Below, piece after piece: positions 33,065 through 43,104 of a DNA stretch of 64,000 bases. Position 1 is the stretch's first letter, and every line of letters begins with the position of its first letter. The notes beneath the pieces are model-generated. The model searched no databases. It saw only the letters and a list, made by a program, of their open reading frames with translations, and had not been told where the DNA came from. The position numbers were made by a program, and so were the translations under genes. Source of the stretch: Desmodus rotundus (lineage: Eukaryota; Chordata; Mammalia; Chiroptera; Phyllostomidae); assembly GCF_022682495.2 (NCBI RefSeq), contig NC_071391.1, forward strand, positions 14,359,680 through 14,423,679, given 5' to 3'.

Positions 33065-33195
33065 CTTGCTCACAAGATTGTGATGTCTGAGAGTGCAGGG
33101 ATCATGGACTACACACCTCCCTGTCCCCTCCGGAGTGTAAGTCCTGGAGACATAGGCCTGCGACTGGCACAGGGCTGTGTTCAATGGCTCATCTA
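33065..33195 (+). repeat. L2 3'-end fragment
   Basis: 'agagtgcagggatcatggac', then CTGGCACAGGGCTGTGTTCA and 'atggctcatctatgaatgg', is the L2 terminus in plus orientation. Confidence 0.6.
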
Positions 33196-33271
33196 TGAAT
33201 GGATGGGTGGATGGATAGATGGATGAAATAATGAAGGAAGGAAGGAAGGAGGGAAGGAAGGAAGGAAGGAA
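33195..33271. repeat. Compound microsatellite (TGGA)n-(GGAA)n
   Basis: Imperfect GGAT/GGTG tetramers change into GAAG tetramers through 33231-33271. It grows from the 3' end of the preceding L2, a known seed for GGAT-type repeats. Confidence 0.95.
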
Positions 33272-33559
33272 TATCTTGGTTGTTTCTTTTTCTAGTGCTG
33301 GTGCATGTTTGGCAAATGTCCCCCCTTCTCACCTGCCATTCTTCCAACAAGCCTTTGCTTGGGTGTCCCCACGTGCTGGCTGTTGACGTGGGGTTCTGGC
33401 TGTGGAAGAAAGGCCATGATGGTACACCACTCTTCCTCTGCCTGACTCTGTACTCCCTTCCTCCATTCACATGGGTGTTCCTGGCCCTGCTCCCTTCCAG
33501 GCTGCCTCTGGCCCTTGGGACTCAGTCTCTTTGGTGTTTGACTCCAAGGCAGATGGATG

Positions 33560-34090
33560 TTGTCATTCATTCATTCATTCAACTCATATTTCCTAGGGTA
33601 CCACTGTACCAACCAATATTCCAGGCTGGAGAGCAGACAAACAAGGATCCCTGCCTTCCTGAGCTGTTTTCTAGTGTGGGAGAAAGATGGCATTGTAGTG
33701 ATAATAACTAACTGAATAAGTAAACTGTTTTTATTCGAGCATCTGCTAGCAATGAGTGCCACAGAGAAAACCCAACAGGCAATGGGGTTGGTGGCAATTT
33801 TGAAGGCAGACCTCACAGAGAGCATACCATTGGATAGAGGCTTGAAGGAGGAGCCATGCTAATCTTGGGTTGGGGCAGAGTGTTCAGGCAGAGGGAAGAA
33901 CAAGTGCAAAGGCCCTGAGGCAGGAGCCTGTTGTGTCAGGGTAGGAGGTGAGGCCAGGGAGTGACAGAGGCCAGTCAGAGGCCACGGGTAGAGTTGAGCC
34001 TTTGTTCTGGATGGAGAGGGAGCCACTGGAGTGTTTTCAACAGTGAGTGAAGTGATGGGACTTACACCTTCCCCTGCCTGTTATGTTGAA
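33560..34090 (-). repeat. Long L2 LINE fragment
   Basis: ATTCATTCATTCATTCAACT, 'gatccctgccttcctgagctg', GCAGAGTGTTCAGGCAGAGG and GTGCAAAGGCCCTGAGGCAG, then 'ggagtgttttcaac', run in reverse L2 order. Confidence 0.8.
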
Positions 34091-34094
34091 AAGA

Positions 34095-34335
34095 GGCTGG
34101 CCATGATAGCGGCTACCAGTTTTCAAGAACTTGCTCTCTCCCAGGCACAACTCCATGTCCTTTGCCCATTTCAACTCAATCTTCGCAACCCCGCGTGGTG
34201 GGGACTGTTATCCAGTTTTAAAGAGGGGGATAAGTGAGGCTCAGACAGGCAGTTTGCCCAAGTTCACAGAGCCTGTAGGTGGCAGGGCTGGGTAGAACCC
34301 AGCCAGCAGTCCAGCCCAGTGCTCCCTGCTCTGCA
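34095..34335 (-). repeat. MIR SINE
   Basis: 'tctctcccaggcacaactcc', GATAAGTGAGGCTCAGACAG and AGTTCACAGAGCCTGTAGGT are diagnostic of a minus copy. Confidence 0.8.
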
Positions 34336-34359
34336 TAGCCTCTTGGGTGGGTCAGTGCA

Positions 34360-34520
34360 GGGTTGTGAATTCAGAGTGACCTAAATGCAAAGCCTCATTC
34401 CATTTCATAGCTGAGGGGCCCTGGGCAAATTACTCAACCTCTCTGTGTCTTAATGTCTCCATCTGTACACTGGAGATCAAAATACCAACCTCAGAGGTTG
34501 CCTACATAGGACAGGTCATG
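34360..34520 (+). repeat. MIR SINE
   Basis: GGGCCCTGGGCAAATTACTC then 'aacctctctgtgtcttaatgtc' is the plus core. Confidence 0.8.
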
Positions 34521-34639
34521 TGGATAAAATTCTCTGTGTGTTGGGGTAGGATTTCCTTAGGAGCTGAGGGTTTGGCTGCTCAGCCTGACCGCCCTCCAAA
34601 CCCCAACTCCTTCTCCTGTCCCAGTAAAGGATGAGATGA

Positions 34640-34775
34640 CCTTTGAAGATGGTGTTTCACTGTGGAATCTTGGTCCACTCTCTCCCTTTCCCTGGGCCTC
34701 AGTTTATCCTTCTGGAGAGAGGAAGGGCCTGTGTGGCGCTGGTCTAGGTCTCTCCCATCTCTGAAGTTTAATGAT
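34640..34775 (+). repeat. Weak MIR fragment
   Basis: CTGGGCCTCAGTTTATCCTT is the only well-matched block. Confidence 0.5.
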
Positions 34776-35160
34776 TGACCTTGGTAACCTTTGCCTACCC
34801 TCCCCATCCACCTGCCCTGATCTCTGCAGCTCTTGCTCAGGGCCCCAAGAAAGTAGAGCACCCCAACAAGTACATAAAGACCTGACCAAGCCCCCAGCTC
34901 TTTACCCAAGGCCCGCTGCTGGGAGGTGGCCAGGCCTTCTCACAGCCAGAGATGTTGAAACCCTTTGCACGTAGGGACTCCACTGTGGGAGCTGCCTGCA
35001 CACCCAGTGGGGACCAGCTGTGCTGCCCGAGCATGCCCAGGACCCCCGGGGTTCCGAAGCAGATGGCTGCTCTCAGAGCCTAATTATCCACCTGCCCATG
35101 GCCCCACACAGACCCTCGCTGCCACAGTCATCCTCTGCCTTCCTTGCCCTGGAGAGGATG
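34776..35160. other. Unique non-coding DNA
   Basis: Nothing recognised. Confidence 0.4.
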
Positions 35161-35208
35161 AAGGAAAGAAGGAAGGAAGGAAGGAAAAAAGGAAGGAAGG
35201 AAGGAAGG
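35161..35208. repeat. (GGAA)n microsatellite
   Basis: GGAA tetramers with one AAAAAA interruption near 35185. Pure purine on the plus strand. Confidence 0.95.
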
Positions 35209-35299
35209 AGGGCAGCAAGCAGGACAGCCCACCCAGCGGGGTGGCCTGTGGGCTCAGGGGGATGTTCTGGGAACTGACTCCAAGGAACATGCGTTTGTT

Positions 35300-35440
35300 T
35301 GGGAGAAGGGGCCCAGCTCTGGAGTCAGTTGTTTTAGTTCTGACTCTGCTGTATCCCAAAGAGGTTGCTGAAGCTCTTTGGGTCTCTGTTTTGCTGTCTG
35401 TGAAATGGATGTCATATTAATTTATTCTTCCCAGCGGGTG
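35300..35440 (+). repeat. MIR SINE fragment
   Basis: CAGCTCTGGAGTCAGTTGTT and 'gtctctgttttgctgtctgtgaaatgg' are the plus 5' end and centre. Confidence 0.7.
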
Positions 35441-35529
35441 GGGTGGCTCTGAGAGGAAAGCCTGGGCTGCCGCTGATGGGAAGGCTGGTCCCCGGCTTGA
35501 GCACGCTCTTTTACCATGGCGCTGGTCAT

Positions 35530-35660
35530 GCTGGTTTATGAGTTTCATGTCTGTCTCCCACCAGGCTGGGTGCCCAAGAGGGCTGGAGCTAGGTCTGATT
35601 CATTAGTGTTCCCGGTGCCCTGCACACAGCATGGTATATAGTTGGTATTCCGCAGTTGGT
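35530..35660 (+). repeat. L2 3'-end fragment
   Basis: TCATGTCTGTCTCCCACCAG, 'agggctggagctaggtctg' and 'ccctgcacacagcatggtatata' give the L2 terminus. Confidence 0.65.
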
Positions 35661-36599
35661 TACTGAAATATAAATAATGGAAAATGTTTGCCACTGAGTA
35701 TTTATATTTTTCATTTTAGGTTGCTGTCAGGGCTACTTTTTGGCCAAATTGAGATTAATGAAGTTTGTCTCCGAGCCCTGCCCACTTTACTCTCCATGTC
35801 CTTCTTTCTCTTCACTTGGTATCCTCTGTCTTCTTCTATCATCAGTCAGCTGTCATGGAGGAAATGATCTGTGTATCTAATTTATACTAAAATGAAAAGG
35901 ACTGATAGGACTATCTGTCATTCTTTATATTTCTGTAATGGACAATCTGTAATCCAAAGGGATGAAACTTAATAGCCAGCCACAGGCAGTTCAGTGCCCC
36001 TTGCCAGCCTCATCTCCTGGTACTCATCTTTTTGCTCCTTCCCCTTTCCCCATTGTGTACATTTCTGGTTCCACCACACCAGATAGCGCGGTAGATCTCT
36101 GGGACTTCAGAGATGATCCTGGCCTCCCAATGCAAGGTAGGAAATATGGTCCTCCAGCCTTTGCTTGACACCCCACAAACCAGGAAGCGCAAGTGACCAG
36201 GAGCTTGCTACCTGTAAGGAAGCCCATTCCATTGCTATAACTAAATTGAAAACTTCTCTCCATTAGTCCATCTTGCCCTTGTATGCCCTCTGGAGCAAAA
36301 ATAAAACAGAGTAACTTTGTCCTCTTTGATATAATAGCCCTTCCCCTAAATAAATGCCTCTAGACTTGCTGCATCCTGAACACGCCCTGAATGTAATTCC
36401 CTCCCCACTAGCCTTTGCTCTTTCTCTCTCTTTTCCTGTGCCCTCTACCTTCTGAGGTCGCGTTCCAGTCTGAGGCCATCCTGTGCTCTTGTTTTATTTG
36501 TAGAGCAAGCATGACAGGCAGCACCCTGAGCCCAATGGCCTTGTGGTTCTTTCCCAGCTCAAGTTCTCAGAAGCCCTTTGTGGAGTTCTGTCGACATTA
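35661..36599. other. Unique non-coding DNA, partly AT-rich
   Basis: 35660-35760 contains ATTTATATTTTTCATTTTAG and 'gagattaatgaagtttg', AT-rich and repeat-free, a weak conserved-element candidate. The rest holds nothing recognised. Confidence 0.4.
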
Positions 36600-36860
36600 G
36601 CAACATTAGTGAACAACTCATGTTTAGTGAGTGCTCACTCCATGCCAGCTGCTCTTAGAAGGGGCTCTTCATGGATTACCTAACAAAACCCTCACAGCAA
36701 TGCCTCAAATAGACATTATCTTTTTCACCACTTACTGATGGAAAAACTGAGGCACAGGCTCACTTTGTAATGTCCCTAAGATCAACTAGCTAAAAGTAAT
36801 GGAAGCAGGATTCGAACTGAGATTGTCTGATTTCATGGACCATACTGACCACTAAGATCT
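36600..36860 (-). repeat. Near full-length MIR SINE
   Basis: 'gagtgctcactccatgccag', GATGGAAAAACTGAGGCACA, AGCAGGATTCGAACTGAGAT and 'catactgaccacta' cover the whole minus copy. Confidence 0.88.
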
Positions 36861-36884
36861 GGTAAACATTTGATGCTTTTCTCA

Positions 36885-37100
36885 TGCAGGTCTGTGTGTG
36901 CATGTATGCACACACTCAGCACACATCCCACACCACGCACTCACACACACACTACACACTACACGGACACATTGCATACCTCACACACCATAGATACCCC
37001 CCCACCTCACATACCACACACACATCACACCACACTACAAATCACATACATGCTTACTACATGCCACACACACCACGTATGCCACACACACATACACAGA
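36885..37100. repeat. Degenerate CA-rich simple repeat
   Basis: Over 200 bp of CACAC/CACAT/CACTACAC motifs. The irregular units suggest an old, interrupted (CA)n or CACACATAC array. Confidence 0.9.
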
Positions 37101-37524
37101 GCTATATTGGCTTATGTAAATTTAAAGTGCAAAATTTGGTAAGTTTTCACTCATTAAACCATCTGTGCAATGAACTCATAATAATAAGCACACCTCCCTT
37201 CCCTAAAAGTTTACCTCTCAACTCTCTGTGATTCCTCTTGCCCAAACAACCTTCTCCCCCATCTAGTCAACAATTGATCTGTTTTCTGGTTTATATTTTC
37301 TAGAACTTTCTAGAATAACTGGACTATCCTATGGTATATACACTTTTTGTCTGGCTTCTTTAAGTCAGCATAATGCCTTTGAGATTCATCCCCACTGCCG
37401 CGTGTCGGTCATTCCGTTTTATTGCAGAATAGTATTTCATTGGCTGGAGGAGTATCCAGTCGCCTGCTGATAGACACCTGGGTGGATTTCAGGTTTTGGC
37501 TATTACGTATAAAGCTGCAGTTAG

Positions 37525-37945
37525 GATTGGGTGTGTATGGTGATTACTAGAAGGAAAGCAGGGTATGGGAGGTAGAAGAGGGTGTAGGGCAGGGGTGTCA
37601 AACTCTTTTTCACCGGGGGCCACATCAGCCTCTCGGTTGCCTTCAAAGGGCCGAAATAATTTTAGGACTGTATACATGTAACTACTCCTTAACTGCTAAG
37701 GAATTGAAATTACATTCAGCCCTTTGAAGGCAACCGCGAGGCTGATATGGCCACCCCTGAAAATGAGTTTGACACCCTGGTCTAGGGGGATAAACAATGA
37801 TGGAAGGAGACTTGACTACACATATGTGTTGTGTTACGGAATTGTACACCTGAAACCTATATAATTTTATTAACCCATGCCATCCCAATAAATGCAATAA
37901 AAATAACATTGAATAAAAATAAATAAATTCTAAGAATAAAAACAA
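37525..37945 (+). mobile_element. Younger bat L1 3' end, itself interrupted
   Basis: TGATTACTAGAAGGAAAGCA upstream and GATGGAAGGAGACTTGACTA, then GGAATTGTACACCTGAAACC and CCCAATAAATGCAATAAAAA downstream, belong to one plus-strand L1 3' UTR with an A-rich tail. A hAT MITE splits it. Target-site duplications are not clear. Confidence 0.75.
37590..37779. mobile_element. hAT-type palindromic MITE
   Basis: The termini are CAGGGGTGTCAAACTC and GAGTTTGACACCCTG, inverted with one extra G. The inner arms are also complementary (CAGCCTCTCGGTTGCC against the complement of GGCAACCGCGAGGCTG). The 8-bp flanks GTGTAGGG (37582-37589) and GTCTAGGG (37780-37787) differ at one base, as expected for a hAT target-site duplication. 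At 190 bp it is non-autonomous. Confidence 0.93.
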
Positions 37946-38364
37946 GATTTGTGTACAGGTCTGTGTATGGACATGTGTTTTTATTTCTCATGAGTAAATA
38001 CCTAGGAGTGGAATGTTTGGATCATATCACAGGTGCATATTTCACTTTTTAAGAAACTGCCAAACTGTTTGCCAAAGTGGCTGAACCACTTTCCGGTCCC
38101 ACCAGCAGCCTATGAGAGTTCCAGCTGAACCACTCCTTCTCCGACGCCCAGGATGGGCAGCCACGAAACAGGTGTACGGTGGTTTCTCACTGCAGTTTTT
38201 TTATTTCCCTAATAGTTACTGATGTCAAGCATCTTTTCATTTGCCTATACACCATCTTCCATGCATCTTCTTTGGTGAGTAGCTGCTCAAATGTTTTACT
38301 TATTATTATTATTACTTAAAAAATTGGGTTGTTGTCATTGTAATTTGAAGATCTTTCCCCATCA

Positions 38365-38500
38365 CAAGACTGAAAAGTCTATGAAGGTAGAGACTGTGTC
38401 TGCTCTGTTGTTCATGGGGATAAATGAGGCTCCAGCACCCAGGGCAGGGCCAGGAATACAGTCAGCACTCAATGAACATTTGATACATTTTGAATAAGTT
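38365..38500 (+). repeat. L2 3'-end fragment
   Basis: AGTCTATGAAGGTAGAGACT, 'gcacccagggcagggccagg' and TCAGCACTCAATGAACATTT form the L2 terminus. Confidence 0.75.
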
Positions 38501-38535
38501 TGAGTGAATGAGTGAGTGAATGAGTGAATGAATGG
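38500..38535. repeat. (GAGT/GAAT)n tetramer repeat
   Basis: Alternating GAGT and GAAT tetramers directly after the L2 3' end, whose native tail is the likely seed. Confidence 0.85.
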
Positions 38536-39599
38536 CGTTTCTGTGTGAGGCTGGAGTTGACCAGCTATACCTGGAGGAAGGTCAGGAGAACCAGCAAGAG
38601 CCACCAGAGAGGGGCAGGTAGAGTCTAGAATGAAGGGGAGAAGCAGAAGATGGAAGAACAAGATGGAGCCCACGGAGATGCACTCAATCTGGGTCCCTGT
38701 GAAGAAGCCCCCACACCTGGCTCCAGACCCTCCAGGGTGGCCAGAAGCTTCTACAGTGTGCTGATTCCACCCAAATTGTCAAAGACTTCAGGGGCCCACA
38801 GCAGGTCCCAGACCATCCCTCTTTCTTTCCCTCTCTGTTATCAGCTCCCCATCCATCACAGAAATCGAGAGCCTCACCCCAAGGGAATGACTGACTATCT
38901 AAGGAAGGGGATGATAGGCCTGCCGAGCGACTCTGCCCGGGAGATTTTAGGGCAGTTTCAGCTGCAGCTGTGTGCCCCGTTCAGATAGAACAGCTTCAGA
39001 CTTTGACCATAAAATGGTGTTGCCTTGAGGGCGGAACTGACCCCATAACCACAAGATTGAAGTCACAGCAAGCTTCCCGAAAGACAGAGCACACGGTGAA
39101 GCCTTCCAAGAAGTCTGAACACCGCCCCCTCCCTTGTCTTCAGAAGAGGTCTCCCGCTCACGAAGGGCATCACATTGACATGTTTAGAGTTATTTCCCAG
39201 TGGTTTTTCTATCAGTCACTGGACTGGGGGTAGATAGAAAAAGCATTAATTAATTAGAAGCCAACATTAAAAATAGGTCATGAGTTCTGTAACCATGCTT
39301 TGCCATCTTGCTCATTTTTAATATCTGGTGGGCCTCATCACAAGAATGCCTTGAAGGTTCAGGCCCAATCTCCCTGGGGCCGAAGGCTGGGGAATGAGGC
39401 CTTCCTCACCTCCCTGTCCCACCAGAGACCCCCACTGTCCTCTGCCCGAGCCCCAGCAGTCCCAGCTCTGCAGAGGACCCAGGAGGCTTTCAAAGAGCAG
39501 GTCTGAGCTCAGGGACCCTGGGAGAACCCAACCCCCAGCAGCCTGCATGGACTTGATCACCCCAACTTCTATTTAAGTGCAGGGGAGACGTGATGAGTC
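38536..39599. other. Unique non-coding DNA
   Basis: 39238-39265 has the AT core GCATTAATTAATTAGAAG; otherwise nothing recognised. Confidence 0.4.
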
Positions 39600-39968
39600 T
39601 GTTTTGCTGCTGAAGAAATCGAGATGGAGCTGGGTAACTGTGGTGGACATGAGTGCTATTTGCCTGGCTCTCTGTTCTCTGAGCACATGGTAGGATTGTA
39701 GTTCCTGGAACCTCTGCCATTGGGTGGGGTCATGTGGCCATTCTGATCCATGAATGGGGAGCTGAAATGATGTGGGTCACTGCTAGGCTAAAGCATTTTG
39801 TTGAAGATACAAGACTTTCTAGAACATTCTTTCCCTCTGTCCTTGCAAACAGCAGTATATGAGGTGATGGCTGCTCCATTAGCCTAGATTTTTAAGTGAG
39901 AATCACACCAGTGGAGATCCTGATCAATCTGTGATGAACATGTAGTGTGAGTAAGAAACTGGCCTCTG

Positions 39969-40210
39969 GCCCTTGCTGGGTATCTCAGGTGGTTAGAGTG
40001 TCCTCCCATATGCCAAGGTTGTGGGTTCGATCCCCACTCAGGGCACATACAAGAATCAACCAATGAATGCATAAATATGTGGAACAATAAATCAAAGTTT
40101 CTCTCTTTCTCTCAAGTCAAGAAAGAAAGAAAGAAACGAGAAAGAAAGAAAGAAAGAGAAGAGAAAGAAAGAAAGAAAAAAAGAATGAAAGAAAGAAAGA
40201 GAAAGAAATT
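39969..40210 (+). mobile_element. Ves SINE with expanded GAAA tail
   Basis: The head CCTTGCTGGGTATCTCAGG and the B box GGTTCGATCC (40024-40033) are intact. The tail at about 40118-40206 has become a GAAA array. Flanks 39953-39968 and 40211-40226 match at 13 of 16 bases and end in GCCTCTG, which supports insertion into the surrounding MaLR LTR. Confidence 0.9.
40118..40206. repeat. (GAAA)n polypurine tract
   Basis: About 90 bp almost free of pyrimidines on the plus strand, made of AAAG tetramers with AAGAG interruptions. It is the expanded tail of the Ves SINE. Confidence 0.95.
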
Positions 40211-40295
40211 AAGACAGTAGCCTCTGTGGTTGTAAGCCACTAGGATTTGGGGGTTGTTTGTTACTGCAGCATCATCAGGCTTACCCTGACAGGCA

Positions 40296-42039
40296 CAGAA
40301 AAAAAAATAACCCCATTTGCAGGGCATCTTCTATGCTTCAAGCCAAATGCAAGAAGTGTCTTATTTAATCTGCATGGAGGAAATGCAGAGAGACAGATCA
40401 GGATAGTGCAGGTGGACAAGAAGGTCCGAAACCAGAGCAGCCGCAGCAGCAGGTGCGGGGAGCAGCAAGAGATTCAAGATGATTCAGGAGATGGTGTGGA
40501 TGGGCCGGGTGACTAAGGGGACTCACGAGGATGCTCAGGTTCCCAGCTCGTTTGTTCTGTGGGTTGTGCAGACTTTGCCCTGGTTTAGTTGACATATGTG
40601 TGGCAATGTTGACTCATTTGGAGAGTGTGGTTACCAAGGTTCAGAAATTTTTTGCCATGTGTGTTCCCCTGCTAAGAAACATCCTCCCTCCAATCCCTGG
40701 TCTCTTCTTAGACTTGACTTTAACATTCTCTTGACCTCACATCTTACTTAGCCAGGAAGAGACTGGAGTTGGAGAGAAAATTTGCAGTGACTGGTTCCTC
40801 ACACGGCCTGCCAGTTGTGGCGCGTACCTCTCACTTCCTGTCTTGAGATGTCTCTGCTGCTCCTTGAGGAAGTGTCTGTGGGAGCCCTCTGATGCATGAT
40901 CAACTCCAAGTGAGTGGGAACCAATGCCTGTGGAGCCACTCTGGGTCATCGGGGGTGGGAGGCTGACGGATGCCTCCCCGGACAATTCTGAGATGCATTT
41001 CATAAAACCCCACTGGAGGGTCAACTCCATGATGCGTCCTTGTCCAGGACTCCCCTCCCTCCCGTTTCACTCTCCTGTCCTATTTTTTAAGTCCTTGGAA
41101 CATCTTCACAAATAAACTACCAGCACATGATTTTGTCTTGGGCTAGGCTTTGAGGGAACCCAGGCTAAGACCCTAGACTTTTCTAAACTTGGACAGTTGG
41201 CTCTTTGAATAGAAGGGGGAGACTTTACATTTATCCAGATTACATGAAATCTAAATCCAAAATGGTCTGGTATCAAATAAGGCAGAGGGGTCTGATCAGA
41301 GGATCTCAGCATTGACCTCGCCATGTGGTTTTGTTTCTTAAATGGGGGAGAGGGGACCATTTCCTTTGGTCATTCAGAGAGTTTCCTAGAAGGTCTGGCA
41401 ATTTTCACTTGCTTCTGGAAGCCTTCGGAACTTTCCTGATGCTTCCTTTCAGGCTTGATCTGAAAATTAAAAAAAAAAATCAGTGAGAAACTCATTTCAC
41501 TTGTTCCTTTCCAGGTCTCTGAACTTGAAAATATAACAATATAAAGGGTTTTTTTTTCCCCCAGCAGAATTATAAAAAGGACAGTGAGATGGCAGCCAGG
41601 CAGGAAGCCGAGAGGGATGAAGGGAGAAGATGCTACCTGCTGGGAAGCAAATAAAGAGAGATAGCACATCAGACTCTGGGGAGGAATGCAGGTCATCTGC
41701 GGTGGGAGGGAGGGCCCACTTCTCTTTGCAGCTGGGGAACCTTAGCCCAGAAGAGGAGGCAGGCGCTGTGAGGAGCATGTGGGAAGGCAGGTCTGGGGGC
41801 CAGAGGAAGAAAGGGTCTCGCTGAGTACAAACATTAGTGGACTGGGTTAGGGGAGGAGATGGGGGTCATGCCGAGCCCTGTAACCATCCTCCTTTGCCTA
41901 CTTCAAGATCCATGACAAGGGAAGGGGGAGCACAGAAAAGTCAGTTCTGCTGATGCAGACCCCAGGAGAAAGAGCTTCAGGTCTGATAAAATACAGTCAT
42001 AGGCGGACATTGCAAATCCTTCTTGATCCACTAACGGAT
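40296..42039. other. Unique non-coding DNA
   Basis: No repeats recognised with confidence; short A and T runs at 41468-41479 and 41549-41559. Confidence 0.4.
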
Positions 42040-42140
42040 GAGAACCGGGGATGGGTGAGCATGTGGACACAGAAACAGCACTGAGTCTCAGTTCTGCTTC
42101 TTAGGACCCATCACTTAGCCTCTCTGAGCTTCAAACACAT
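42040..42140 (+). repeat. MIR SINE fragment
   Basis: CTTAGGACCCATCACTTAGC then 'ctctctgagcttcaaacacataaag' matches the MIR core. Confidence 0.55.
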
Positions 42141-42149
42141 AAAGAGCCA

Positions 42150-42985
42150 TGCCAACTTAATAATGAAAAGACAAATAATCCAATTAAAAATGCACAGAGA
42201 ATCTCACTAGGTATTTCTCCTAAGTATACATACAAATAGCCGAGAAGCACATGAAAAGATGCTGGATGTTGTTAACCATTAAGGAAATGCAATCAACACC
42301 ACGATGAGATACCACATCACATCCGCTAGGATGGGTGTGAGTAAGAAGGCCCACAATAATAAGTGTTGGCGAGGATGTGGAGAAATCAGAACCTTCGTAC
42401 ATTTCTGCTGGTACCGTGAAGTGGTACGTGTGCTTTGGAAAACAGTCTGGAAACTCCTCCAAGGTTAACCATGACATTACCATGTAACTCAGCAATTCCA
42501 CACCTAGGTATGCAAAGCATATGTCCACACAAAAGTCTGTACATAAATGGTTACAGCAGTATTGTTCACAATAGCCAAATGTGAAAAACCTCAGAGGATG
42601 AATGGAGAAATAAATGTGGTGCATGTGTACAGTGGCTTATTATTTGACAATAAAAAGAAATGGAATTCCGATATATGCTACAACACAGATGCGCCTTAGA
42701 AATACTATGCCAGGTGGAAGAAGCCAGACACGAAAGGTCACATGTTATATGATTCCATGGGTAGGAAACGTCCAGAAAAGGCATACCTGTGAGGCAGAAA
42801 GTTGGTTTCCTAAGTGTGAATTGGACGAAGTGAGGTGTGACTGCTGATGGCTATGGTTTTGGGGGGAAGGAGGTGGTGAAATGTACTAAAATTGGTTGTG
42901 GTGGTGGTTGCACAACTACGTGAATGTACTAAAAGCCATTGAACTGTACACTTTAAATAAGGGAGTTGTGTAGTGTCACACGTAA
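42150..42985 (+). mobile_element. Old L1 (L1M-type) 3' region
   Basis: ACCACGATGAGATACCACAT, GTGTTGGCGAGGATGTGGAG, GCAGTATTGTTCACAATAGC, 'gtggaagaagccagacacg' and ACTGTACACTTTAAATAAG run in plus order through late ORF2 into the 3' UTR. Many stops and indels. A CAATAAAG-type tail that could be its own lies beyond the next L1 at about 44865-44890. Confidence 0.85.
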
Positions 42986-43104
42986 ACACAATAGTGTAGT
43001 ATGTAAACATACCACACCATACAAAGCTGTGTAACAGCCTTATTATATCTTAATATAATTAATACCATATTACATCTTAATATAATAAATAATAAATATA
43101 ATAT

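Larger units (their letters stand above)
37110..38340 (-). mobile_element. Old L1M in reverse, broken by a younger L1
   Basis: 'tctggcttctttaagtcagc', AGAATAGTATTTCATTGGCT and TTTTGGCTATTACGTATAAA precede the interruption. GTCTGTGTATGGACATGTGT, AAGAAACTGCCAAACTGTTT and 'ttcccaatagt'-like 'atttccctaatagttactg' follow it. The two arms are colinear in reverse L1 order, so the material between about 37525 and 37945 is an insertion. Confidence 0.8.
39600..40295 (+). mobile_element. MaLR (MLT1-type) LTR split by a Ves SINE
   Basis: 'ttgggtggggtcatgtggcc', 'gatccatgaatggggagctgaaatg' and 'tcaatctgtgatgaacatg' lie upstream of the SINE. GTTGTAAGCCACTAGGATTT, GGGGTTGTTTGTTACTGCAG and 'caggcttaccctgaca' lie downstream. 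Together they form one plus-strand MaLR LTR with its usual 3' end. Confidence 0.8.

Noticed and set aside
33195..33271. Satellite array
   Set aside because: It is a short compound microsatellite grown from an L2 tail.
36885..37100. CRISPR-like spaced repeats
   Set aside because: These are irregular CA-rich simple repeats in a vertebrate genome, without constant repeats and unique spacers.
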